Assembly: GCA_036278875.1 (NCBI GenBank)
Contig: DASUKF010000019.1
Span: 1-14,482 of the forward strand
Direction of reading: 5' to 3'
Length of the DNA: 14,482 bases
DNA from: JANWLD01 sp036278875
GTDB taxonomy: Bacteria > Patescibacteriota > Saccharimonadia > Saccharimonadales > 2-12-FULL-41-12
This document shows, piece by piece, positions 1-7,049 of the stretch (positions are counted from its first letter, which is position 1; every line of letters starts with the position of its first letter). The notes beneath the pieces are model-generated. The model saw only the letters and a list, made by a program, of their open reading frames with translations, had not been told where the DNA came from and made no database searches. The position numbers were made by a program, and so were the translations under genes.

Positions 1-41
1 GGAGCTCTGCTTCTGAGCGACTGACCGGTGCAATGGTCGAA

Positions 42-48
42 AAGGAGG
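42..48 (+). promoter_or_regulatory. Shine-Dalgarno site of the CHAP hydrolase gene
   Basis: AAGGAGG lies 10 bases before the ATG at 59. This spacing favours ATG 59 over the in-frame TTG at 50, which would sit directly on the site. Confidence 0.75.
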
Positions 49-58
49 GTTGATAATA

Positions 59-1264
59 ATGACTGCTTATGCTAAAATAAAAGAGGTATTTCCAAAATAC
101 AAAAACAAAACAAAAATGAAAAATTCGGCAAAAAAAGACAAGCGGTATATATTCCTGCTCAGCAAAGAAGGCATATTGTCTTTGCTGGTCATCGCCGTGA
201 TGAGCTTCTTTACCGCCGGTTTTTCCCTGGTCAGCGCTGACAAATATCAGCAGCAGATCAATGCGCTTAGCCAGGACAACAGCAATAAACAAGCCAAGAA
301 TAATCAATTGGGCGTGCAGGCCTCAAATCTGAGCGATGCGATAAGCAAGCTCCAGTCTCAGATAGATGCCAAGCAGGCTATCATCTATAAGCATCAGCAA
401 GAAGTTGAAAAACTTAAGAAAGAGATAGCAGCAGCCCAGAAAGAGCTGGATAAGCAGAGGAAAATACTGGGCGCAGATATAAAGGCTATGTACCTGGAAG
501 GTGACATATCTACGCTCGAAATGCTGGCAACCAGCAAGAACCTGAGCGATTACTTCGACAAACAGCAATATAGGCGTTCGGTCCAGGAAAAGGTCAAGAA
601 TACCCTGGATAGGATTACACAGCTTAAACTGGACTTGAATACCAAGAAGAAAAAGACGGAAGAACTGATAGCCGAGCAGCAGCAGTTAAAGAATCAGCTG
701 GTATCACAGCGTTCGGAGAAGGATCATCTGTTATCTCTGAATCAGAACCAGCGCGCTGCACTGGACAAAAGTATCAGGGCCAATAATGCCAAGATAGCCC
801 AGTTGCGTGCCGCACAGGCCCTGGCTAACCGCCAGTTAAGCGCAGGCGGTGCAGTAGTCGCCGGAGACCCGGGCCACGGCGGATATCCGTCAGTATGGGC
901 CAACGCACCTCAGGACTCAAGACTTGATAACTGGGGTATGTATAACCGCGAATGTGTAAGCTACACGGCCTGGAAGGTTTACCAGACTTTCGGTTTCATG
1001 CCTTACTGGGGCGGTCGCGGCAATGCGAACGAATGGCCAGGTGATGCGCGCTCAGCAGGTATACCTACCGGCTCGACACCACGCGTGCATTCGGTGGCCA
1101 TATGGAACGTAGGCTACTTCGGCCACGCCATGTGGGTAGAAGCCGTCAACGGTGACGGCAGCCTATGGGTCAGCCAGTACAACTACGATTACCACGGACA
1201 TTACAGCGAGATGCGTGTCAGCGCCTCCATGGCCGCCAATCTTACTTATATATACTTCCGCTAA
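59..1264 (+). CDS. Secreted coiled-coil CHAP-domain peptidoglycan hydrolase (PcsB-like)
   Basis: This is a probable cell-wall hydrolase acting outside the membrane during cell separation. The protein has 401 residues. A basic N-terminus is followed by a hydrophobic segment at about residues 39-57 ending SLVSA, read as a signal peptide or anchor. Residues 61-265 are a long Gln/Lys/Leu-rich coiled coil. A CHAP domain (about 270-401) carries the nucleophile Cys299 in NRECVSYTAW and the partner His356 in GHAMWVEA. In the PcsB family the coiled coil docks on FtsX and FtsEX switches the hydrolase on; ftsEX would be expected just upstream, but only 58 bases are visible there and they do not settle it. 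ATG 59 has a good Shine-Dalgarno site. An in-frame ATG at residue 20 would give a more usual signal-peptide length but has no such site. CHAP enzymes can be amidases or endopeptidases, and the sequence does not say which. Confidence 0.88.
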   Translation: MTAYAKIKEVFPKYKNKTKMKNSAKKDKRYIFLLSKEGILSLLVIAVMSFFTAGFSLVSADKYQQQINALSQDNSNKQAKNNQLGVQASNLSDAISKLQSQIDAKQAIIYKHQQEVEKLKKEIAAAQKELDKQRKILGADIKAMYLEGDISTLEMLATSKNLSDYFDKQQYRRSVQEKVKNTLDRITQLKLDLNTKKKKTEELIAEQQQLKNQLVSQRSEKDHLLSLNQNQRAALDKSIRANNAKIAQLRAAQALANRQLSAGGAVVAGDPGHGGYPSVWANAPQDSRLDNWGMYNRECVSYTAWKVYQTFGFMPYWGGRGNANEWPGDARSAGIPTGSTPRVHSVAIWNVGYFGHAMWVEAVNGDGSLWVSQYNYDYHGHYSEMRVSASMAANLTYIYFR

Positions 1265-1320
1265 CCGGCGCTTGCCAGCCAGAAGCGAATTCATGTTTGT
1301 TTCAGGTTAAATAATGTACA

Positions 1321-2520
1321 ATGGTTAAGTTAATGACTGGGAAGACAAATACCAAATTCATCCGCAATCTGATCATATTGATACTTATATTCGCAGCAGG
1401 CGTATTGGTAGGCGGTAAAAACCCCGGGATTTTAGATAATCTGGATTCTAACCGCACAACTCAGAACAGCAGTCTGCCAAATAGGCTGGATTATTCGGGT
1501 GTCGAGGAAGTCTACTCCAAACTGAGGGCAAACTTTGACGGCCAGCTGGACCAGAAAAAACTTGAAGACGGTCTGAAGCAGGGCTTGGTCAATGCCGCAG
1601 GCGACCCTTACACCGAATACCTGAACGCTCAGGACACCAAAGATTTCAATGATGAACTAAACGGTACGTTCGAAGGTATCGGCGCCGAACTGGGCAAAAA
1701 AGACCAGTCTATAGTGATAGTTTCGCCCATCGCCGGTTTTCCGGCGGCCAAGGCCGGCCTGAAGCCGAAAGACGTCATATCCGATATAAACGGCCAAAGT
1801 GCGTTCGACATAAGCATCAGCGAGGCCGTGCAGAAGATACGCGGCCCCAAAGGTTCCAAGGTGAAGCTGGGCGTCATAAGAGACGGCAAGAAATTGGAGT
1901 TCAGCATAACCAGAGCTAAGATAACCGTGCCCAGCGTCAGCGAAAAAGTGGTTGGCGGCGTAGGCGTGATAAAGATAATCCGTTTCGGCGACGACACGGT
2001 AAATCTGGCTCGTAAATATGCGAATGATTTAAACTCCAAACATGTCAAAGGAGTAGTTCTGGACCTGCGCGGCAATCCGGGCGGTCTCTTGGACGCGGCA
2101 GTAGGCGTATCCAGCCTATGGCTCGATAAAGGCGATACGGTGCTCCAGGAAAAACGCGGCGGTATCGTTGAAAAGACTTATTTCGCCGAAGGTAATCCGG
2201 TCCTAGGCGGCATTCCCACAGTGGTTCTTATAGACGCGGGCAGCGCCAGTGCCAGCGAGATTACCGCCGGCGCATTGCATGATAACGGCGTCGCAACCTT
2301 GATAGGAACGAAAAGCTACGGCAAGGGAAGCGTACAGGAAGTTTTGAACCTGGATGACGGCGGGGAACTGAAGGTTACGGTAGCCCGCTGGTATACGCCA
2401 AAGGGCCGCAATATAGACAAAGAAGGCATAAAACCGGATAAAACTGTTAAATTTACACAAGCCGACTCAAAGGCCGGCCGCGACCCGCAGCAGGACGCCG
2501 CCATCCAAAACCTGAAATAG
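1321..2520 (+). CDS. S41-family carboxyl-terminal processing protease (CtpA/Prc type)
   Basis: This is a membrane-anchored serine protease that trims or degrades extracytoplasmic proteins from their C-termini. It has 399 residues. There is one N-terminal hydrophobic segment (about 14-30, LIILILIFAAGVLVGG), then a PDZ domain (about 117-200, with GIGAELG and SPIAGFPAAKAGLKPKDVI). The S41 core follows. Its catalytic pair is Ser310 in GSASASE and Lys335 in SYGKGS, exactly 25 residues apart as in plant and algal CtpA. Length and domain order are normal for the family. The gene starts 56 bases after the CHAP hydrolase and could process it or other envelope proteins; that link is inferred from position only. 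A weak TTAAAT (1307-1312) lies 8 bases before ATG 1321, so a leaderless start is possible. ATG 1333 is an alternative. Confidence 0.93.
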   Translation: MVKLMTGKTNTKFIRNLIILILIFAAGVLVGGKNPGILDNLDSNRTTQNSSLPNRLDYSGVEEVYSKLRANFDGQLDQKKLEDGLKQGLVNAAGDPYTEYLNAQDTKDFNDELNGTFEGIGAELGKKDQSIVIVSPIAGFPAAKAGLKPKDVISDINGQSAFDISISEAVQKIRGPKGSKVKLGVIRDGKKLEFSITRAKITVPSVSEKVVGGVGVIKIIRFGDDTVNLARKYANDLNSKHVKGVVLDLRGNPGGLLDAAVGVSSLWLDKGDTVLQEKRGGIVEKTYFAEGNPVLGGIPTVVLIDAGSASASEITAGALHDNGVATLIGTKSYGKGSVQEVLNLDDGGELKVTVARWYTPKGRNIDKEGIKPDKTVKFTQADSKAGRDPQQDAAIQNLK

Positions 2521-2550
2521 ACCTTGAATTTTTCTAGATTTCAACAGATG

Positions 2551-2559
2551 TGTGATAAT
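2551..2559 (+). promoter_or_regulatory. Extended -10 promoter element before pyrG
   Basis: TGTGATAAT is an extended -10 element (TGnGATAAT form). I see no matching -35. It would start transcription near 2566 and leave a leader of about 30 bases containing the purine-rich AAGGGGGAG (2578-2586), which may be the ribosome binding site for the GTG at 2599. Confidence 0.5.
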
Positions 2560-2598
2560 ATAGTTGGATAATTGTTAAGGGGGAGCGATTAGACAGTA

Positions 2599-4209
2599 GT
2601 GGCTAAGTCTACAAAATATATTTTTGTGACAGGTGGCGTCCTTTCCGGTCTAGGCAAGGGTATCACCGCCGCCTCTATCGCCAACCTCTTAAAAGCCCGC
2701 GGACTGCGGGTAAATATACAAAAATGCGACCCGTATCTGAATGTCGACGCCGGCACACTGAATCCACGTGAGCACGGCGAAGTTTTCGTTACCAAGGACG
2801 GTGCCGAAACTGACTTGGACCTGGGACATTATGAGCGTTTCATAGACGAAGAATTGACCCAATCCAGCAGCCTGATGAGCGGCCGGGTGCTTCTGCAGGT
2901 CATACAAGATGAAAGAGCAGGGAAATATTCCGGCGAGGACGTGCAGATAATTCCTCACTTAACAGGGGCGATACAGAAGTATATCCAGGCCGCCGGCAAA
3001 GATTTTGACGTTCATATAGTAGAGATAGGCGGCACGGTAGGCGACTACGAAGGCCTGAGTTTCATAGAGGCAATAAGGGAACTGGGCCACCGCGTGGGTC
3101 TGGAAAACTGCCTGTACGTCCATGTGGTTTATATGCCATACCTGGGCGCCAGTCAGGAGTTCAAGACCAAACCGGCACAGAATTCCGTGCGCGAACTGCG
3201 CGGCTTGGGCGTAGCGCCTAACATCTTGGTAGCCCGCAGCGAAAAGGTTCCGCCGGAGTCGGTAAAGAACAAACTGAGCCTGTTTTGCGGCGTGGATACG
3301 GATTCAATAGCTCTTCTTCCCAATGCGCCGAGTATTTACGGCGTACCTCTGGAGCTGGAAGATACCAATGTAGCCGATGTAATAGCCAGAAAACTCGGTC
3401 TGAAGGTCAAAAAGCCGAATCTGAAAGACTGGCGCGAAGTAGTAAAGATGACTACCAAGGATTTTCCGACCAAGGCTACAGTAGGCGTCGTTGCCAAATA
3501 TCTGGACAACCAGGATACGTATATGAGTGTGTTCGAGGCGCTCAAATCAGCCGCCTGGAGCAACCAGGTAAACATAGATATCCGCTGGATAGATTCGGAA
3601 AAGCTGGAAGAAAACAACGCCGATGTCGCTGAAGCGGTGAAAGGTTGCGATGGCATAGTGGTACCGGGAGGTTTCGGAACCCGCGGTCTGGAGGGCAAGA
3701 TAAAGGCGGCGCAGTATGCGCTTAAAGAGAAATTCCCCTATCTGGGTCTTTGCCTGGGTCTACAGATGGCAGTGATAGCCGCGGCGAGAAGCGGCGGTAT
3801 AGCCGACGCTACCAGCACCGAACTGGACGCCACGGCCGCCAACCGGGTGATATCCACCATGGACGGCCAGAAAGGCAAAGAACTGACCGGAGGCACCATG
3901 CGTCTGGGCGATTACCCCTGCCAGATCGAACCGAAAAGCCTGGTCGGCAGACTCTACGGAGAGAAAAAGATACTGGAAAGACACCGCCACCGCTACGAAT
4001 GCAACAATGCATACCGTGAGTTTTATGAATCATGGGGAATCCGCGCCGTAGGTACCAGTCCCGACGGCAAGCTGGTAGAAATAATCGAGGGAATAAATCA
4101 CCCTTATTTCGTCGCCAGCCAGTTCCACCCGGAGTTCAAGTCGCGCCCGAACCGGCCGCATCCGCTATTCAACGGTTTCATACAGGCAATAAAGAAACAA
4201 AAAGCATAA
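2599..4209 (+). CDS. pyrG: CTP synthase (glutamine hydrolysing)
   Basis: It converts UTP to CTP using ATP and ammonia from glutamine, the last step of pyrimidine nucleotide synthesis, in the cytoplasm. At 536 residues it is full length. The N-terminal synthase domain begins at once with KYIFVTGGVLSGLGKGI (P-loop) and contains CDPYLNVDAGTLNP, HGEVFVTKDGAETDLDLGHY and EIGGTVGDYE. The C-terminal class I glutamine amidotransferase domain carries Cys385 in GLCLGLQ and the His510/Glu512 pair in FHPEF. The start is GTG 2599, because the conserved N-terminus begins two codons later. It lies about 80 bases after the protease gene and has its own -10 element, so it need not be co-transcribed with it. 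All key residues are present. Keeping CTP synthase is notable in lineages with reduced nucleotide metabolism. Confidence 0.98.
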   Translation: MAKSTKYIFVTGGVLSGLGKGITAASIANLLKARGLRVNIQKCDPYLNVDAGTLNPREHGEVFVTKDGAETDLDLGHYERFIDEELTQSSSLMSGRVLLQVIQDERAGKYSGEDVQIIPHLTGAIQKYIQAAGKDFDVHIVEIGGTVGDYEGLSFIEAIRELGHRVGLENCLYVHVVYMPYLGASQEFKTKPAQNSVRELRGLGVAPNILVARSEKVPPESVKNKLSLFCGVDTDSIALLPNAPSIYGVPLELEDTNVADVIARKLGLKVKKPNLKDWREVVKMTTKDFPTKATVGVVAKYLDNQDTYMSVFEALKSAAWSNQVNIDIRWIDSEKLEENNADVAEAVKGCDGIVVPGGFGTRGLEGKIKAAQYALKEKFPYLGLCLGLQMAVIAAARSGGIADATSTELDATAANRVISTMDGQKGKELTGGTMRLGDYPCQIEPKSLVGRLYGEKKILERHRHRYECNNAYREFYESWGIRAVGTSPDGKLVEIIEGINHPYFVASQFHPEFKSRPNRPHPLFNGFIQAIKKQKA

Positions 4210-4214
4210 GATTC

Positions 4215-4243
4215 TTGTAAATAAGCAGTTATTTATTTAGTAT
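4215..4243 (+). promoter_or_regulatory. Promoter of the response regulator gene, probably leaderless
   Basis: TTGTAA (4215-4220) and TAGTAT (4238-4243) are 17 bases apart. The -10 ends 7 bases before the GTG at 4251, so transcription would begin at or next to the start codon. No Shine-Dalgarno site is visible. Confidence 0.6.
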
Positions 4244-4250
4244 TACTATA

Positions 4251-4637
4251 GTGAGCGACGCAAGCCAAAAAACAATACTACTGGTCGAAGACGATGACAG
4301 ACTGGCCGATGTTTACGAAACGCGGCTTCAGGCTGAAGGTTTCAAAACTCAGCGTGTAGCTAACGGCGAAGACGCGCTGGCTACTGCCATGCAGATAAAG
4401 CCCGATCTTATCCTACTTGATGTGATGATGCCGAAGGTCAGCGGCTTCGACGTACTCGATATCCTGCGCAATACGCCGGAAACTACTAACGTCAAAATAA
4501 TCATGCTTACGGCATTGAGCCAGGACACTGACCGTGACAGGGCGAAGTCACTCGGGGTAGACGACTACCTTATCAAGTCCCAGGTTGTAATAGCAGACGT
4601 AGTCCAGAAGATAAAAGAACACCTGGACCTGGTTTAA
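4251..4637 (+). CDS. Single-domain response regulator (CheY-like receiver)
   Basis: It is a phospho-acceptor switch protein of a two-component system. The 128 residues are one receiver domain with no output domain. The acidic pocket is ED-D at 13-16 (LLVEDDDR), the phosphorylated residue is Asp57 in LILLDVMMPKVSG, and the signalling residues Thr87 (IMLTALS) and Lys109 (DDYLIKS) are in place. No sensor kinase is encoded in the window, so the partner must be elsewhere. Receiver-only proteins act by protein-protein contact or pass phosphate on in a relay. The GTG start is supported by the promoter 7 bases upstream. The gene converges on rpmA with only 9 bases between the two stops and no obvious terminator hairpin. 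Confidence 0.95.
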   Translation: MSDASQKTILLVEDDDRLADVYETRLQAEGFKTQRVANGEDALATAMQIKPDLILLDVMMPKVSGFDVLDILRNTPETTNVKIIMLTALSQDTDRDRAKSLGVDDYLIKSQVVIADVVQKIKEHLDLV

Positions 4638-4646
4638 AAAGCTTAA

Positions 4647-4919
4647 TTAAACTACGCTGACTTCCGTACGTCGGATAGATCGCCCGGAGAAGCTCTTATA
4701 ATTACGTGACTTAAACTGTACTACGCCGTCTTTTGCGGCATGTATGGTGAAGTTGCGGCTCATCTTAGTGCCGGCACCTGCGCGCTTGGTCATGCCTATC
4801 TGGCGTATTATAACCTGGCCGGTCTTTGCCTGCTGGCCGCCGGATATCTTGACCCCCAGCCGCTGTCCGGGACTGTCATGGTTATTCTTGCTGGAACCGC
4901 CTGCTTTAACTTTGGACAT
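4647..4919 (-). CDS. rpmA: Large-subunit ribosomal protein L27
   Basis: This is a structural protein of the 50S subunit whose N-terminal tail reaches the peptidyl transferase centre. It has 90 residues. The family signature is clear: KAGGSSKNNHDSPGQRLGVK at the N-terminus, then SGGQQAKTGQVIIRQ and RAGAGTKMSRNFTIHAAKDG. The N-terminus begins MSKVKAGG, without the cleaved extension typical of Firmicutes. In most bacteria rpmA follows rplU (L21). Here it lies 6 bases after the stop of a TRM11-like RNA methyltransferase on the same strand, so it is probably translated from that mRNA; AAAGGA overlapping the upstream gene's end may serve as ribosome binding site. No rplU is present in the window. 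Confidence 0.95.
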   Translation of the reverse strand: MSKVKAGGSSKNNHDSPGQRLGVKISGGQQAKTGQVIIRQIGMTKRAGAGTKMSRNFTIHAAKDGVVQFKSRNYKSFSGRSIRRTEVSVV

Positions 4920-4925
4920 TTATTG

Positions 4926-6116
4926 TCATTTCCTTTCGATTACGATGAGTTCACGCGCTACGACCTGGTCCGGCCGGTGATAGATGAGTTTTTCATCTTT
5001 AGCGTGAACGAAGCTCAAACGATTGTAACCCAAATCATCTAATTTATCAAGGGTGGGGACGTGTCTGAAGCCGCTTTTAATCTTCCAGGCAGGGACGGCC
5101 AGGCACAGGCGGAAGCCCGATTTTGTTTGTTTCGCCGCGTTTTTCAAGAATTTTTCCAGAACTTCATCGCACTCCCTGATTATCTGTTCCAGCAAATTCG
5201 GTTTAGGTATGGTAGACAAGGGTTTTCCTAAGTAAATCTCACTGGCTATGCACCCGGGATTATCCAGCTTCACCTTTGTTGCATTGGCTGCGGAAACGGA
5301 ATAGTTCTTGCTTGGATTAACAGCCCCGGGGCAGATATTGCGGCCTTGTGCCACCAGCCAGGAAAGATTTTCTTCGCTGTATTCCACCATGCGCGGATCG
5401 ATATCGGAGCCGAGCGTGTCATATCCCATCAGCATCGCTTCCTGCAGGATTACGCCCGTACCGCAAAAAGGATCATATACGCTATCCACGTTTTGCCCGC
5501 CGGCAGCCAGGTTGATGATTATCTGGGCAAGCTTGGGCGGCAGCATGCCTACGCGCGCATCGCGCTTCGGCCGTGCCTGGTCGCGGGCGGCGTATGCTTC
5601 TATATCCTGCACGGCTATGCTTTGCGCTATGACGGTCTTATTGCCGTCGCGCACAAAAACGAGCTCCCAGCCCAGTTTTTGAGTAAGTCCGTTATGTAGG
5701 ACCTGCGCGGCGTTCAAATCCGGTTTTTTATTCGGCACCAGACGTACCGGCCTGCCGGTGTTTCGGATGGCCTTTTTCAGCTCCAGCCCGCTAGCCTGCA
5801 GGCGTCTGATGTTCACATTAAGTCCATAGGTGCTCAGGCCTATGGTCAGCTTGCCGGCGTCCATATTCTGCGCATGCTCCGGCGCTGCCGTTAACAGGAA
5901 TTGTTCAACCTCCTGCCACTCGGTAGTAGGAAGAACGGTCAGGACTTTGCAGAATTTGACCATGCCGCCCAGGCGGAAGAAATTTATTTCAACCGGATTA
6001 ATATTCACTATGGTTGCATGCACGCCGGCGGGACGTATCTTTTTTGCTCCATATAAACTTTCCAGTTCGGCGCGCCCCAGCTCCGGTTGCCGGCCGTGTA
6101 CTACAAGAGTTTCCAT
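4926..6116 (-). CDS. TRM11/TrmG10-like SAM-dependent RNA methyltransferase
   Basis: It probably methylates a guanosine in tRNA (position 10 in the archaeal and eukaryotic relatives); the target here is unproven. It has 396 residues. The N-terminal half (about 1-170) fits a THUMP-like RNA-binding region, with no clear signature. It is followed by the linker typical of this group, RDQARPKRD (178-186) and GMLPPKLAQ (190-198). The Rossmann methyltransferase domain has the SAM-binding motif DPFCGTG (215-221) and the acidic loop GSDIDP (236-241). The usual catalytic motif D/N-P-P-Y/F is absent; at that place stands SEIYLGKPL (292-300). From memory, related proteins of candidate-phyla bacteria have a similar EPYLGP-type motif. 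A TATACT -10 lies 9 bases before its ATG, so it may be leaderless. It shares an operon with rpmA. Confidence 0.82.
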   Translation of the reverse strand: METLVVHGRQPELGRAELESLYGAKKIRPAGVHATIVNINPVEINFFRLGGMVKFCKVLTVLPTTEWQEVEQFLLTAAPEHAQNMDAGKLTIGLSTYGLNVNIRRLQASGLELKKAIRNTGRPVRLVPNKKPDLNAAQVLHNGLTQKLGWELVFVRDGNKTVIAQSIAVQDIEAYAARDQARPKRDARVGMLPPKLAQIIINLAAGGQNVDSVYDPFCGTGVILQEAMLMGYDTLGSDIDPRMVEYSEENLSWLVAQGRNICPGAVNPSKNYSVSAANATKVKLDNPGCIASEIYLGKPLSTIPKPNLLEQIIRECDEVLEKFLKNAAKQTKSGFRLCLAVPAWKIKSGFRHVPTLDKLDDLGYNRLSFVHAKDEKLIYHRPDQVVARELIVIERK

Positions 6117-6125
6117 TATCTATAC

Positions 6126-6131
6126 AGTATA
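6126..6131 (-). promoter_or_regulatory. -10 element of the methyltransferase-rpmA operon
   Basis: On the - strand TATACT ends 9 bases before the ATG at 6116. No good -35 is visible at normal spacing. This is another case consistent with leaderless mRNA. Confidence 0.45.
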
Positions 6132-6147
6132 TGTCATAAGGCGGCCT

Positions 6148-6312
6148 TTACCTTTTCATTCCTTCCGCAAAAGGTAGCAAAGCGGCCAGCCGGACCTGTG
6201 GGTACGGCCGCACGTCTCAGGGAAGAGTCATATAGCCGACCCTTCGGTCGTTCTCGGATATAACAACAGGTGGTGGTAATTGGTAGTCTGGTTGTTCCTT
6301 TCTCGCTGCCAT
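6148..6312 (-). pseudogene. Short unrecognised reading frame interrupted by an in-frame TGA
   Basis: On the - strand an ATG at 6312 opens a frame of 31 codons (starting MAARKEQPDYQLPPP, ending VGYMTLP) up to a TGA at 6219-6217. The same frame then stays open for 22 more codons (DVRPYPQVRLAALLPFAEG, then MKR) to a TAA at 6150-6148. Base composition and residue make-up before and after the TGA are alike, which suggests one small gene of 53 codons plus an internal stop, broken by a single change such as CGA or GGA to TGA. It ends 31 bases before the methyltransferase start on the same strand. I recognise no family. It may also be chance, because the stretch holds hairpins that could belong to an RNA. 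Confidence 0.3.
6149..6176. repeat. Perfect 8-bp inverted repeat in the divergent intergenic region
   Basis: TACCTTTT (6149-6156) and AAAAGGTA (6169-6176) form an 8-bp stem with a 12-base loop. Outer blocks GGCGGCC (6140-6146) and GGCCAGCC (6184-6191) can extend it to an imperfect hairpin of about 50 bases. No T-run follows on either strand, so it is not a standard terminator. A second small hairpin (5-bp stem, CTTC loop) lies at 6237-6250. Confidence 0.55.
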
Positions 6313-6376
6313 ATAAATAAGTTACACGCTATGTATTTACCGTACTGTTAGATTTCTCACGAAATTATAATTATGC

Positions 6377-6405
6377 TTGTTAACTGCTCGTTTAAATGAT
6401 ATAAA
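6377..6405 (+). promoter_or_regulatory. Promoter of the 6414 gene, leaderless
   Basis: TTGTTA (6377-6382) and TATAAA (6400-6405) are exactly 17 bases apart, and the -10 ends 8 bases before the ATG at 6414. No Shine-Dalgarno site is present. Confidence 0.7.
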
Positions 6406-6413
6406 TATTGCAA

Positions 6414-6923
6414 ATGTCTAAATTTGAATTCGGACCTTGTGATCCGAGCGAGTATTTGGGTGGCATGGAAGGCAGGCTTCGAAGGCCTCCTGAACTTGCC
6501 GCAAGTCCGCAGACCCATACCTGGGTAGACGTCCACAGAGACGGGGCTTCTATGCTCGCCGCCCGTATACATGATGTGGACCCGCGGCATGCGGCATCCG
6601 GGCTTTATGTAGTTAAGTTCACGATTTTCATAGACAGGGAACAGTTGAAAGGCATCAATGGCCATGCACTGTTCGATGACGGCATGTATTTACACGAAGT
6701 AGGGGAAAAGGAAGCACTGCTTATACCGCGGCAGCACGGCGTAGCATCTACACCTATAGAAGGCTACTTCAGAAAAACCAAGGGCAGTTCGGAATCCGCC
6801 GGAATGGTTGCTGTCGCTCAGGCTGCACAGCTTCCGGAAATAGACCTTAGCATACCGCAATTAGCGGATGATGTCGGTGGAGACCACTCTTTGGAACGGG
6901 CCCGGGAACCTGTGCTTGTTTAA
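6414..6923 (+). CDS. Hypothetical protein, unrecognised family
   Basis: I do not recognise this 169-residue protein. It is mixed alpha/beta in character, has no signal peptide or membrane segment, and has an acidic low-complexity C-terminus (about 140-169). The middle contains a strand-like stretch SGLYVVKFTIFI, then DREQL, then FDDGMYLHEV and a final LLIPR. Similar spacing of these elements occurs in the proteins at 7903 and 14012, so the three may be distant relatives. The start is ATG 6414, placed by the promoter 8 bases upstream; an in-frame TTG at 6408 is less likely. Codon use resembles the housekeeping genes, so this is native sequence. It is transcribed divergently from the methyltransferase-rpmA operon and appears to be a single-gene unit. 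Confidence 0.75.
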   Translation: MSKFEFGPCDPSEYLGGMEGRLRRPPELAASPQTHTWVDVHRDGASMLAARIHDVDPRHAASGLYVVKFTIFIDREQLKGINGHALFDDGMYLHEVGEKEALLIPRQHGVASTPIEGYFRKTKGSSESAGMVAVAQAAQLPEIDLSIPQLADDVGGDHSLERAREPVLV

Positions 6924-6963
6924 TGATTTTGGCCGCCGTTTTTTGATTTTTCTTTCAAAAATC

Positions 6964-6993
6964 GTCCGGCCGGACATATTTTGCAATTTTTTT
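6964..6993 (+). terminator. Possible terminator after the 6414 gene
   Basis: A perfect 12-bp palindrome GTCCGGCCGGAC (6964-6975) is followed after 11 bases by seven T (6987-6993). Just before it, GATTTTT (6945-6951) and AAAAATC (6957-6963) form an AT hairpin with a CTTTC loop. The gap between the GC palindrome and the T-run is larger than in a classic intrinsic terminator, so the call is tentative. Confidence 0.4.
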
Positions 6994-7011
6994 ATACGGT
7001 GCGAACAGCTG

Positions 7012-7040
7012 TTGATTAATTGTCCGTTTTATCCTAATAT
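7012..7040 (+). promoter_or_regulatory. Promoter of the 7050 gene, leaderless
   Basis: TTGATT (7012-7017) and TAATAT (7035-7040) are 17 bases apart. The -10 ends 9 bases before the ATG at 7050, and there is no Shine-Dalgarno site. Confidence 0.7.
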
Positions 7041-7049
7041 TCGTTAATC

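Noticed and set aside
1..58. Possible 3' end of an upstream gene (ftsX would be expected before a PcsB-like hydrolase)
   Set aside because: Two + strand frames stop here (TGA at 22-24 and TGA at 51-53). Neither leaves enough residues to recognise a protein or choose between them.
5308..5699. Long + strand open frames opposite the methyltransferase
   Set aside because: They are shadows of the well-supported - strand gene, with no start signals or recognisable protein.
6217..6219. UGA read as glycine (SR1/Gracilibacteria code) or as selenocysteine
   Set aside because: TGA ends several clear genes at the right length in this window, including the methyltransferases and Vsr, so the standard code applies. 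No SECIS-like evidence can be judged by eye.
6117..6413. Known structured RNA (RNase P, tmRNA, SRP, 6S) in the GC-rich intergenic region
   Set aside because: None of the conserved sequence blocks of these RNAs is present on either strand. A GGAAGGAA run on the - strand recalls the SRP hairpin but the following AGCAGC is missing and the flanking stem is wrong.
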